Positions 1-7,764 of a stretch of 40,300 bases of DNA are shown in pieces. The translations under genes were made by a program, and so were the position numbers. Every line of letters starts with the position of its first letter. Positions within the stretch are counted from its first letter, which is position 1. Under the pieces are notes generated by a model. It had not been told where the DNA came from. It did no database searches and worked only from the letters and a program-made list of their open reading frames with translations. The stretch is from Deltaproteobacteria bacterium (GTDB lineage Bacteria > Desulfobacterota > JADFXK01), in assembly GCA_015233295.1 (NCBI GenBank), contig JADFYC010000002.1:1-40300 (forward strand), read 5' to 3'.

Positions 1-22
1 TATTATTTATATAAGTTATAGC

Positions 23-53
23 TTGTATATTGAGAGCTATTATACTATATAAT
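23..53 (+). promoter_or_regulatory. Possible promoter in AT-rich left edge
   Basis: The first ~110 bases are much richer in A+T than the rest of the window. A perfect TATAAT hexamer lies at 48-53, with a weak TTGTAT -35 candidate at 23-28 and a long 19-base spacer. It would sit upstream of the ATG at 86. In such AT-rich DNA a TATAAT can easily occur by chance, so this is tentative. Confidence 0.25.
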
Positions 54-174
54 ATCATATAATACAACAAAAAAGCAGGACTAATATGGCATATTTTGGG
101 TATGCACTAAGTTAAGAAAAAACCTCTCGAAGAGTTTTGCAAGAGGCTCTGAGTTATGTGCTTATACCGCCCTG

Positions 175-864
175 TTGACCGGCGCCGCCATCCATCGGTC
201 TGGAATAAAAGATAAGTTGTGGGAACAAAGCAGTCAATCAGGTGGATTAATTGGTGTTAGAATATATCTATTCGGCCGTGCCTGGCACCTGGCTGAATAT
301 CATCCTCGGATAGCCCATAAGGGCAAGCCCAAAACACGTTATATCCCCGAGATCATAAAAAAGGATATCTGTGACCTGTTCAACGATTCGGTCAGGCCGG
401 AAATATTTGGTGTAGATTTCCCCAGGCTGGAAAACATCAACATCGATATTGCCGGTGAACCGGAAACATCCAAACTGGCTTGTTCCTTGGGGAGCATCAG
501 TCCCAGAAATGTAGTCGCGATTGGGGATGGCATCCATAACGATCCGACATTCCTGGGGCTGTCTTACACTGACAGCGAAGAGCAGCGGGTAGACTGGTTT
601 CAACACCTGGGTGAGAATCCCATTCCTTATCCGGAAAATGTAGATCAATCAGCCTTATCGCCTTCTATGGTGATTACTTCAACCGAACTGGCGAACCTCT
701 TCGCCAATAAATTTAACGAAATGAGCCTGGGCGATCCGCTGAAGAGGGGCCGGGTGGCCAGAAATTTTGTCGAGTATTTATTGGAATGCCAGATAGGTGG
801 TTATCGGGGCCATATCAAGGGAATTACATTAAATGCCGGCATGATTCCTGACCCAAAGAAATAA
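175..864 (+). CDS. Unrecognised protein, probably 5'-damaged or frameshifted
   Basis: The open frame runs from a stop at 82-84 to the stop at 862-864 and has no ATG near its start; TTG at 175 is the only annotatable start and is unconvincing. The reading upstream of 175 still looks like coding sequence. An ATG at 86, preceded by a purine-rich AGCAGGA, opens the neighbouring frame for nine codons and stops at 113-115. A single-base shift near 100-115 would join them into a protein of about 259 residues. I do not recognise the family. The phrases ARGSELCAY (upstream of 175) and AGEPETSKLACSLG resemble the C-terminal part of Hsp70/actin-like ATPases; this is a weak impression only. It lies 120 bases upstream of the membrane-protein cluster on the same strand and may belong to it. 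It could also be the remnant of a larger gene. Confidence 0.45.
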   Translation: MTGAAIHRSGIKDKLWEQSSQSGGLIGVRIYLFGRAWHLAEYHPRIAHKGKPKTRYIPEIIKKDICDLFNDSVRPEIFGVDFPRLENINIDIAGEPETSKLACSLGSISPRNVVAIGDGIHNDPTFLGLSYTDSEEQRVDWFQHLGENPIPYPENVDQSALSPSMVITSTELANLFANKFNEMSLGDPLKRGRVARNFVEYLLECQIGGYRGHIKGITLNAGMIPDPKK

Positions 865-984
865 CCGCCGGAGACCCGCAGGTTAACTACGAGGGATTCG
901 GACGCGGTGTGATGACGAGTTACGCATCAGACGGTTGCTGGTCTTTGGGAGTCATGTTCACCCCCTTTTCAGGCAGAATAAATC

Positions 985-2235
985 ATGAAGTTTTTTTGCT
1001 ATCTGACCATGATCATCACTTTGTTGGCGGCCAACAGCCTGGCCAACGCGGTCGGCTGTGAGAAGTTGTACAGAGATTTGCCCAATTCATGGCCTGAATT
1101 CCATAAAGAATGCCTTAAGGGCGATGGATTCAATGATAGAATAATGGCATCTACGGTTGAATATTTTAAGGGGGCCACTAACGACGGAACGTACAGTTCT
1201 CCTGCACATGTAATTGACTTCTTATATGTGTTACGGGAAAAGGGAAAGGGCTGGAAAGATGTTCCCGAAGTATGCCAAATGGTATCGCTTTTGCTGAAAA
1301 GCAATAAATTGGATAAAAGTAAGAAAGCAGAAGTTGATGGGTTGAGGCTATGGTTTAAATGTGGGGAGTCGAAGTCATCCGTCACCTTTGACCCGAAGAC
1401 GGAAGGTGGCCAAACTCAAAAAAGTGATCGATCCGCCCCTTCGGATATCCCATTGACCGTCCCCAATTATTTAATACTCTCTATCTTGGAGAATGTCGTC
1501 ATCTTGGCCGCGCTGGGGTTCATATATTGGAGGAACCGGAGGGACATTAAAACGCTCGATGATAATATCATACATTTATCCAGGCACATTCAGAATCTTC
1601 AACTCCTTCCGGGGACGAATCATAGGGCAGAGCCACCCAATCGGATCCCGGAAATCTTTGAACTTCTTCGGCAGATTAAGGGCGATCTGGGTGTGATTAT
1701 AAATAGAGGAGAAGTGACTAAGACGATCGTATCCTCACGGGATTACCCCTCCGGTTACGGAGCCTCCATGTTCGGCACGAGCAGCTACGGGGGCACAAGC
1801 ACGATCACTACCGAACAGCCGGACTCTAACCAGAAGTCATTTCCGCAACGGTTGTTTGACGTCATGATTAGCTCCGGCAACCTGCAGAAAATCAAAGATA
1901 GCGTGAGTACGATACTGGCTCAAAGTAATAGAAATCCGAAGGTTTTTATAGGTCAACCGGTCAGGATTAAAGGGGAGGACGAAACTTACTATTTTCAGGA
2001 GGGATTACCTGAAGATGATGCCTTCGCCATGTTCGGTCTGGATGATCAAAAGTTGTTGATTCCGTGTCGGGTAAAAGACCTGCCGGCCTCCAACGTTTTG
2101 AAACAAGTATACGTCGTCCCTCCCGGACTGACCCGAGTCCAACGTATCGCCTCCCCCACCCAGATCATTCTTCGCAAATCATCCGCTGGAGGTATCGCCT
2201 ATTTCACCATCCAATCGAAAGGAACGATTGCATGA
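985..2235 (+). CDS. Predicted type I membrane protein, first gene of motor-like cluster
   Basis: I do not recognise this 416-residue protein as a named family. Residues 1-22 form a signal peptide ending ANSLANA. Residues 23-158 would be a periplasmic domain with four cysteines (25, 43, 97, 126), enough for two disulfides. Residues ~161-182 form one transmembrane helix, followed by basic residues YWRNRRD, so the C-terminal half should be cytoplasmic. Residues 184-208 could form a short coiled coil. A Gly/Ser/Tyr-rich linker (255-275) leads to a ~120-residue C-terminal domain. Its stop overlaps the next start (ATGA), so the two genes are translationally coupled. With the following secreted, channel and stator genes it forms a four-gene same-strand cluster. 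An adaptor linking periplasm and cytoplasm near the channel is my inference. Confidence 0.75.
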   Translation: MKFFCYLTMIITLLAANSLANAVGCEKLYRDLPNSWPEFHKECLKGDGFNDRIMASTVEYFKGATNDGTYSSPAHVIDFLYVLREKGKGWKDVPEVCQMVSLLLKSNKLDKSKKAEVDGLRLWFKCGESKSSVTFDPKTEGGQTQKSDRSAPSDIPLTVPNYLILSILENVVILAALGFIYWRNRRDIKTLDDNIIHLSRHIQNLQLLPGTNHRAEPPNRIPEIFELLRQIKGDLGVIINRGEVTKTIVSSRDYPSGYGASMFGTSSYGGTSTITTEQPDSNQKSFPQRLFDVMISSGNLQKIKDSVSTILAQSNRNPKVFIGQPVRIKGEDETYYFQEGLPEDDAFAMFGLDDQKLLIPCRVKDLPASNVLKQVYVVPPGLTRVQRIASPTQIILRKSSAGGIAYFTIQSKGTIA

Positions 2236-3257
2236 AAATATTCTTAGCCATAATTTTGTCCGTGGTCTTTGGGCCATTGCTGGTTTCTCTCGGATGGAGT
2301 CAGGTTTATGTGGAATACTCAAGGGAGATGGTCGGGGTGCTAAAGGATGGGGAGGCTGTGGAATTCGTCCGGCAGGTGGTGGCGGGACAGGGTACGGTGC
2401 TCTATGCCGGTCAGACCCCGGGTAGCGGGACGGAGCAGCAGGCGCCACTGGGGCCAAAGGGGGCTGATGCCTTGCTGGAATGCTTTAAGGAAGATCGTCT
2501 CGACGGCAAATGCCACGCCAGTTACCAACTGGAGCGCGGCCCGGAAGGACGTCACGCCGTCAACTTCCGGTTTATTAAAGAAGCAGGTGGACCTCTGGCC
2601 AGTGTTAGCGTTTTGTTCACCTCATACAAAGGCAAGATGAAAGAACTCAAAAGCATCTTGGCCGAAACGGGATTACCTTTCCATCTCATCCACCACACCA
2701 CATCCGCTGGAAACAAGCTCTTCTATCTGTCATTTGGTTCAGTTAAAGATACCGGCTTATTGGCCGGGATCCAGCCCTTTAGCCGAGACCTTGGGTTACA
2801 GACTTGCGGAGCGTCCTGTGACGGCAACCGTCGGGTCAATCTACTTCAGAAGTGTTTTCAAGGGCGTTATCCGGGCTTGATTCGAGGCATCCAATACGTT
2901 TACCCGGACAAGGACATCTTGCCCGATTTTATCGACTGTCCCAAAGGCACCTTCCCGCCGGAACCCAGTCTCACTGAGGACCTGATCTTGCGTTTGTCGG
3001 GGTCTGAGGAGAACTTTTACAAGGGGTTGGTCAAGTGTGTTGATTCTGTTCGGGGAAAGAAACCCAAGGACTCGAAGCCGGGGTCCGGGATCAAGCTTCA
3101 GATCAAAATGAGTGTGATGCGGGCTAACCCCGAGCGCTTCAACGCATTACCGGGTGAGGTGGCCGAGATGCTCACGTCATTGGCCGGAGAGAGCCGAGAA
3201 CAATATCTCAAACCCACGCAGAAGACCCTTTCCTTGACCATTTCCAATTGCCGTTAA
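2232..3257 (+). CDS. Predicted secreted Cys-rich protein, second gene of motor-like cluster
   Basis: This 341-residue protein starts at the ATG overlapping the preceding stop (ATGA at 2232-2235), with AAAGGAA upstream. A longer frame reaches back to 2064 but lies inside the upstream gene and would bury the signal peptide. Residues 1-24 are a clear signal peptide (hydrophobic core, then WSQ). The mature part has no further membrane helix and eight cysteines, including TCGASC and a C-terminal NCR, which suggests disulfide-bonded folding in the periplasm or outside. I recognise no family or catalytic motif. Because it sits between a periplasm-exposed membrane protein and a channel/stator pair, a periplasmic partner of that complex is plausible but unproven. 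Confidence 0.75.
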   Translation: MKIFLAIILSVVFGPLLVSLGWSQVYVEYSREMVGVLKDGEAVEFVRQVVAGQGTVLYAGQTPGSGTEQQAPLGPKGADALLECFKEDRLDGKCHASYQLERGPEGRHAVNFRFIKEAGGPLASVSVLFTSYKGKMKELKSILAETGLPFHLIHHTTSAGNKLFYLSFGSVKDTGLLAGIQPFSRDLGLQTCGASCDGNRRVNLLQKCFQGRYPGLIRGIQYVYPDKDILPDFIDCPKGTFPPEPSLTEDLILRLSGSEENFYKGLVKCVDSVRGKKPKDSKPGSGIKLQIKMSVMRANPERFNALPGEVAEMLTSLAGESREQYLKPTQKTLSLTISNCR

Positions 3258-3423
3258 CGGGGACGGGATGAAGCAAAACGCGTAATAAACTTAAATATCA
3301 GTTACTACTGGCAATCATGGCCTGAGCGGCGCAGACGTCATCAGAGGCCGTCCGGGAGTTTCTTTTGGGCTGAGGGACCGGCGGCCCCGGCCCTGGACAC
3401 ATCGGCCTAACCTGGGTGAACAC

Positions 3424-5091
3424 ATGGATCTTATCCACTCGCTAGTTTTCGGCATGAAAAATTTTGACTTAGTTTCCTGGTATGAGATTTACACCAGACA
3501 CTCCCTCTTCTTTATCCATTTGATTTTGATTATTATTCTAATCGCTCACTGGTTTACCGCCGTATTCAATTATTTCAGCCGGAATAGATGGGAGCTTAGG
3601 CAGGAACCCGGCCATGCTGAAAGATATGTGCGCCGAATCGACCAGACCTATCACTTTTTCGCGGAACTATTTCTACTAACCGGCCTGGCCGGCACGGCCC
3701 TGGTCATTCAATACGTGCTGAAGTACGGGACGCTGGGCATCGAAGAAATCAGGTCCATCCGTCAGGGCATTGCCTTTAGCGCCGCCGGTATCGCCCTGGC
3801 CGTCGTCTGTTATTTGTTGCGCACGGTACTTCTATGGCTCTATCGAGGGGCGATGATCCAGATCTATCGCCAGCGGGCCAATCGGGAGACGGATCAAATA
3901 GATGAATTACGGCAAATCAGAATGCTCCTTTTTCAAATGGTGGAAGGCCAACAGATGCCGGCCACGCCTTTACAGGAGTTCACCCGGCAACTGGGGGAAC
4001 TTAAAGAAACTTTTAAGTCCAGCGAAATACAAAAGCAATTTGCTTCGGAACTGGGCAAGGTGATTGATCAGTGGCAGAACCAGTCGGAGGAGCGGCTGAT
4101 AGTGTTGAAAGAGGCCGTAATCCAGGCCACCGGGATGTTGCAGGAAACGCAAAAATTTATGGACCGGCAGATCGAACACTCCGACAGGTTCATGAGGCAA
4201 TTGTCCGAGATGAAATTAGAGGTATCCCACACCGGGACCGGCATCCGGCAAAATATGGAAGAGCTGGTCCAGGATATTACCCAGGTCCGGCAACTGTTTA
4301 TTGAAGAATTAAAGCAAATTCCTGTAATTTTAAAAGATCACAGCGAGACCATGATCACTTCTATGACCCAGTCGCAGGGAAATATCCTGACCCGTTTCAC
4401 CGAACAGACCTCGGCCTATTTGCAATGCCATCGGGGGTATATCGACGAGAACCGAGAGCTGATCAGGGCCTCCATCGATATTGCGGTAGCCAAATCTTAC
4501 GAATTGCTGCAGCAGTCGGTGGAGGGATTAATGGCCTCCTTGCATCACCGGTTAGAGCAGGAACACCAGGCCTATCTTGATAAACTAGGTAAATATCATG
4601 AGTTGATCGAAAGCCTGGAAGGTTCTGTGGACGTCCGGGTCCAGGAGGCCGCCCAAATCTTCAGGACGGAACTGGAGACCATCCTGCACTATCATCGTAC
4701 CCTGATGAGTCAAAACAAAGAGCGCGATGACGGCCTACTGCAGGCCTGGACCGGCTCCTTCCTGCAACTGAATAAGCTGGTGGAAGGGCAGTTTATCGAC
4801 AAATTCCAGGAGAGCACCAACGGGCTGAATAATGCCCTGGTTGGCTGCTGCACGACTGTGGTCAGGTCTCATAGCTCCTACCAGTCCTTGACTGATCAAT
4901 TGATCAGAGCCCAAACGACGACGCAAAAGGCTATGGAATCCAATGTCAAACTTTTGGCCGCCGAAAGGCAGTCCATATCCCGGTTAGCATCTAAAATCCA
5001 AGAGATGGACGCGGCAGTCCGAGTCATCGGTGATCCCTACCAGGTGGTCAAGCAGGCCATGGTCAATCTGCTCAACAAGAAGATCTGGTGA
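3424..5091 (+). CDS. MotA/TolQ/ExbB-like channel subunit with long coiled-coil tail (ZorA-like)
   Basis: This 555-residue protein has three N-terminal hydrophobic segments (about 28-50, 79-98 and 115-140), then ~400 residues of polar, Gln/Glu/Leu-rich sequence typical of coiled coil. Segments 2 and 3 carry the signature of the MotA/TolQ/ExbB proton-channel family: LTGLAGTALVIQ at 85-96, then GIAFSAAGIALAV at 115-127. The family forms pentameric channels around a dimer of MotB/ExbD-type subunits and drives rotation with ion flow. TolQ and ExbB are only ~230 residues; a long cytoplasmic helical tail is the hallmark of ZorA in Zorya systems. Start: ATG after GGTGA. The stator partner follows 109 bases downstream. 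The channel-family call is solid; functional equivalence to Zorya is inference, since ZorC, ZorD and ZorE are not seen. Confidence 0.8.
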   Translation: MDLIHSLVFGMKNFDLVSWYEIYTRHSLFFIHLILIIILIAHWFTAVFNYFSRNRWELRQEPGHAERYVRRIDQTYHFFAELFLLTGLAGTALVIQYVLKYGTLGIEEIRSIRQGIAFSAAGIALAVVCYLLRTVLLWLYRGAMIQIYRQRANRETDQIDELRQIRMLLFQMVEGQQMPATPLQEFTRQLGELKETFKSSEIQKQFASELGKVIDQWQNQSEERLIVLKEAVIQATGMLQETQKFMDRQIEHSDRFMRQLSEMKLEVSHTGTGIRQNMEELVQDITQVRQLFIEELKQIPVILKDHSETMITSMTQSQGNILTRFTEQTSAYLQCHRGYIDENRELIRASIDIAVAKSYELLQQSVEGLMASLHHRLEQEHQAYLDKLGKYHELIESLEGSVDVRVQEAAQIFRTELETILHYHRTLMSQNKERDDGLLQAWTGSFLQLNKLVEGQFIDKFQESTNGLNNALVGCCTTVVRSHSSYQSLTDQLIRAQTTTQKAMESNVKLLAAERQSISRLASKIQEMDAAVRVIGDPYQVVKQAMVNLLNKKIW

Positions 5092-5127
5092 ACTATCCGG
5101 CGCTCATTCAAAGCGGGAGGCTCCGTT

Positions 5128-5208
5128 ATGTGCGTTCCCGAAGGTTCTGCCCAGGCCTCTGAATATTGTAGCATCCCCTTTAGTCCCGACGAGATAGACT
5201 ATGCTTAA
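5128..5208 (+). CDS. Candidate 26-residue small ORF between the channel and stator genes
   Basis: An ATG at 5128 follows a strong ribosome site (GGGAGG, 6-7 bases upstream) and opens 26 codons ending in TAA at 5206-5208, overlapping the start of the stator gene (ATG 5201; alternative ATG 5210 is one base past this stop). The stator gene itself has only a weak ribosome site, so this ORF could deliver ribosomes to it by translational coupling. The peptide, MCVPEGSAQASEY onward, matches nothing I know. It may equally be chance. Confidence 0.25.
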   Translation: MCVPEGSAQASEYCSIPFSPDEIDYA

Positions 5209-6049
5209 GATGGAGCGAAACAGCATTTCCTGGATAGGCATTGCCGACTTATTTTTGTTCTTGTTCCTTTTTTTTCTCGCCGCCTACATCATGGCTGCGT
5301 CCGAAAACAAGACTACCACGGATTGCTCCGGGAAATTGCGCCGGGTGGAAAATGAGAATAGGGAATTAAAGAAAAGATTAGCCGAACTGGAGGACGCCCT
5401 GCACCGCTGCCAGGCGGACCTCAGCCGCTGTCGGGAGGATCTGCGTCAATGCCGGGATGACAATATCCGGCTGGGCCAGGGAAGATTCATCTCCGATAGC
5501 TTCGGAGCGGTTATCGGCCAGGCCCTAAATGCCTTGAATGAATTGAAGCAGCAAATGGAGGCGCGCAATTTTCCGGTTCAGATTGACCGGCGGCCCGACA
5601 GTTTGTTCTTTGACATGCAGGTGTTCTTCCGACACGAGGGTTTGGATGTAACCAAAAGAGAAGAACGCGAGGCGATTATGATTATCGGGAAGGAATTCCG
5701 CCGGATCCTGGATCAAAGGCATACCTTTAAGCTTAGGGAAAGCGAAGAACACACCTTCTATCTGCACGAGGTGATGCGGATCGTCATCGAAGGCCACACG
5801 GATGAAACAAAGAAGAACGAAATGGCCAACTTCTACTACTCCGCCGGCCGGGCCCAGACCGTCCTGGATATCTTGATGAAGGAGTGTGGTTTGAAGCCGC
5901 CAAAGTATAGGATCAGCACCGCCTCTTATGCCGAATTCGGCCGGAAACCCAAATCGTCTCCTGATGATAGCGCAGACGCCATTGACCAAAAAATGCGCCG
6001 GGTGACCATCAGCATCGTCCCCGATTATGACCGGTTGCCGAGTAAGTAG
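5201..6049 (+). CDS. MotB/OmpA-like stator subunit (ZorB-like)
   Basis: This 282-residue protein has the layout of MotB/ZorB. A short cytoplasmic start leads into one transmembrane helix (about 11-33, WIGIADLFLFLFLFF) with an acidic Asp16 in the same context as the ion-binding Asp of MotB (W..ADL). Next comes a charged periplasmic coiled coil (~45-90) and a C-terminal OmpA-type peptidoglycan-binding domain (~135-275) with EGHTDE at 197-202, S214 and R217 in the SxxRA position, and a closing MRRVTI. Four coiled-coil cysteines (42, 70, 77, 84) fall at one heptad register. With the upstream channel subunit it should form a proton- or sodium-driven 5:2 motor anchored to the cell wall. ZorB is the closest known analogue given the long-tailed partner; a flagellar MotB is unlikely because no flagellar genes are near. 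Confidence 0.8.
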   Translation: MLKMERNSISWIGIADLFLFLFLFFLAAYIMAASENKTTTDCSGKLRRVENENRELKKRLAELEDALHRCQADLSRCREDLRQCRDDNIRLGQGRFISDSFGAVIGQALNALNELKQQMEARNFPVQIDRRPDSLFFDMQVFFRHEGLDVTKREEREAIMIIGKEFRRILDQRHTFKLRESEEHTFYLHEVMRIVIEGHTDETKKNEMANFYYSAGRAQTVLDILMKECGLKPPKYRISTASYAEFGRKPKSSPDDSADAIDQKMRRVTISIVPDYDRLPSK

Positions 6050-6107
6050 GGTGGTGGTGCGGCTGTTGTTACCTTTCTATATGGAGATCATCACAGGCAA
6101 GCACTCC

Positions 6108-7466
6108 TCACCCCATAACCCGTCGCGCCGCGGCCACTTTGGCTTCTACCAGGGATTGGAGGCGCAGGAGTTCGGCCTCGGTGTCGGCCTCGAAACGCAT
6201 GACAATGACCGGTTGAGTGTTGGAAGCCCGGACGAGACCCCAGCCATGATCGAAGATCGCCCGGACGCCGTCTATGTCGATTATCCGGTAATCCTTGCGC
6301 AGCTCCTCCTTGACCGCCTCGACCAGGGCGAATTTGAGATGGTCGGGGCAATCGACCCTGATTTCCGGGGTGGTAAATCCTTCCGGCACGTCGGCCAAAT
6401 ATTCGGATAGGGGCTTGTTGTCCCGGGACATGATCTCAATCAGCCGGAGCGAGGCATATAAGGCGTCGTCAAAGCCCAGGAAGCGGTCGGCAAAGAACAT
6501 GTGCCCGCTCATCTCCCCGCCTAAAGCGGCGTCTTCCTCAAGCATCTTCTGTTTCATCAGGGAGTGACCCGTCTTCCACATCACCGCCCGGCCACCGTGC
6601 TGTTCAATGTCCCGGAAAAGCTTGTCTGAGCACTTCACCTCACCCAATATGGCCGCTCCAGGCCGCCGAGCCAGAATCTCCCGGGCAAAGATGACCAACA
6701 ACCGGTCCCCATAAATGACCCGGCCCCGTTCATCAACCACTCCCACCCGATCTCCATCGCCGTCAAACCCGATGCCCACTTCCAGGTGCTGCGACTTAAC
6801 CAGGGCGACCAGGTCCACAATGTTGGCCATTACGGTGGGGTCGGGCGGATGGTTGGGGAATCGGCCGTCCACATCGCAATAGATGCCGGTGGCCTTGATG
6901 CCCAGGGCCTGATACGCGGCCAGGGCCATGGGACCACCGGCGCCGTTCCCGGCATCGACCCCGATGGTTATCGGTCGCTGGATATGGATATTCTTGACCA
7001 GGTAATCCAGGTAGGGCGTGGCCACATCGGCCTGGGTGACGAACCCTTTTCCTTCGGCGAAATCACCTTTTTCAGCAATCATCCGGATTTCTTGAATCTC
7101 CGCCCCGGAAATAGTGTGCGGCCCGGTGCAGATTTTGAATCCATTATATTGAGGCGGGTTATGGCTGGCCGTAATCATTACCCCGCCTTGTTTCTTAAAG
7201 GCATGAATGGAAAAATAGAGCATGGGAGTAGTGACCAGGCCGACATCGGTTACCTGTATCCCGGCTCCGGTTAGACCCTGGGTCAACAGGTCCACATAAC
7301 GGTCTGAGCTGAGCCGGCAATCGTGTCCTAAGGTAATATCATTCACTCCCCTGGAAAGATAATAGGTACCCATGGCCCGGCCGAGTCTGATTACCCCGGC
7401 GTCATCCAATTCTTTATCGACAACGGCTCTAATATCGTATTCTCTAAAAATTACCGGATCAATCAT
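6108..7466 (-). CDS. Phosphomannomutase/phosphoglucomutase (AlgC-type)
   Basis: This 452-residue cytoplasmic enzyme interconverts hexose 1- and 6-phosphates, feeding nucleotide-sugar synthesis for polysaccharide. All four family signatures are present: the phosphoserine loop TASHNP (Ser101), the metal loop DGDGDR (235-240), the sugar-recognition loop GEMSGH (317-322) and the C-terminal phosphate clamp RASNTQP (413-419). Length matches AlgC/ManB proteins. The ATG at 7466 is chosen because GGAGGAAGG lies just upstream; the in-frame TTG four codons earlier overlaps that ribosome site. It stands alone, convergent with the stator gene. Bifunctional use of mannose and glucose is usual for the family but cannot be read from sequence alone. 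Confidence 0.93.
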   Translation of the reverse strand: MIDPVIFREYDIRAVVDKELDDAGVIRLGRAMGTYYLSRGVNDITLGHDCRLSSDRYVDLLTQGLTGAGIQVTDVGLVTTPMLYFSIHAFKKQGGVMITASHNPPQYNGFKICTGPHTISGAEIQEIRMIAEKGDFAEGKGFVTQADVATPYLDYLVKNIHIQRPITIGVDAGNGAGGPMALAAYQALGIKATGIYCDVDGRFPNHPPDPTVMANIVDLVALVKSQHLEVGIGFDGDGDRVGVVDERGRVIYGDRLLVIFAREILARRPGAAILGEVKCSDKLFRDIEQHGGRAVMWKTGHSLMKQKMLEEDAALGGEMSGHMFFADRFLGFDDALYASLRLIEIMSRDNKPLSEYLADVPEGFTTPEIRVDCPDHLKFALVEAVKEELRKDYRIIDIDGVRAIFDHGWGLVRASNTQPVIVMRFEADTEAELLRLQSLVEAKVAAARRVMG

Positions 7467-7491
7467 GCCTTCCTCCAAGAATTATTAAGAA

Positions 7492-7540
7492 GTTGCGGGG
7501 TTCGTGTTACGGGTTACGGGTTGCTGGTTACATGTTGCCA
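7492..7540 (+). repeat. Heptamer array A (GTTRCNN units)
   Basis: Seven consecutive 7-base units in perfect phase: GTTGCGG, GGTTCGT, GTTACGG, GTTACGG, GTTGCTG, GTTACAT, GTTGCCA. The array sits just upstream of the phosphomannomutase start. Related arrays recur in other intergenic gaps of this window. Confidence 0.8.
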
Positions 7541-7590
7541 GTCTATGACGTTAATTTGTGGTTAAATTTGATTAACTTCACGGCTCCCCC

Positions 7591-7649
7591 TTGTCATTTC
7601 GAGCGAAGCGAGAAATCTTAAGATTCCTCACATTCGTTCGGAATGACAA
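7591..7649. repeat. Long imperfect palindrome, dispersed-repeat type
   Basis: Two 17-base arms (7591-7607 and 7633-7649) are inverted copies matching at 15 of 17 positions, both mismatches allowing G-U pairs in RNA. The centre holds a perfect 12-base palindrome, AATCTTAAGATT (7614-7625). The outer sequence TTGTCATTTCGAGCGAAG resembles an intergenic palindromic repeat that I recall from many unrelated bacterial genomes. It lies in the 298-base gap between phosphomannomutase and the activator gene, together with heptamer array A; I see no gene in that gap. Confidence 0.7.
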
Positions 7650-7764
7650 AATGGGAATCGTTGGACCAAGCGGGAATCATTGTTATTTGGTTGCGGCTTA
7701 AGGCGCACGGCGTTGGGCTTTTTCCCGAAATGTTATAACCCAACCTGAGCGCCGACCCGAGGCA

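Noticed and set aside
120..150. Hairpin CCTCT/AGAGG near the left edge
   Set aside because: Only five pairs, and it falls in sequence that probably encodes protein.
3305..3345. Hairpin after the secreted Cys-rich protein gene
   Set aside because: The stem (GGCCTGA with TCAGAGGCC) is interrupted and there is no T-run, so it is not a convincing terminator.
3424..6049. Flagellar motAB or tolQR/exbBD
   Set aside because: No flagellar, tolAB or tonB genes nearby; the channel subunit is more than twice the usual TolQ/ExbB length owing to a coiled-coil tail, and the stator has an OmpA domain, unlike ExbD/TolR.
985..6049. Complete canonical Zorya system
   Set aside because: No EH-signature ZorC, no SNF2-like helicase ZorD and no HNH ZorE were found in the window; only the motor pair is similar.
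7492..7540. CRISPR or tandem-satellite explanation for heptamer arrays
   Set aside because: There are no spacer/repeat alternations and the units are too short and variable.
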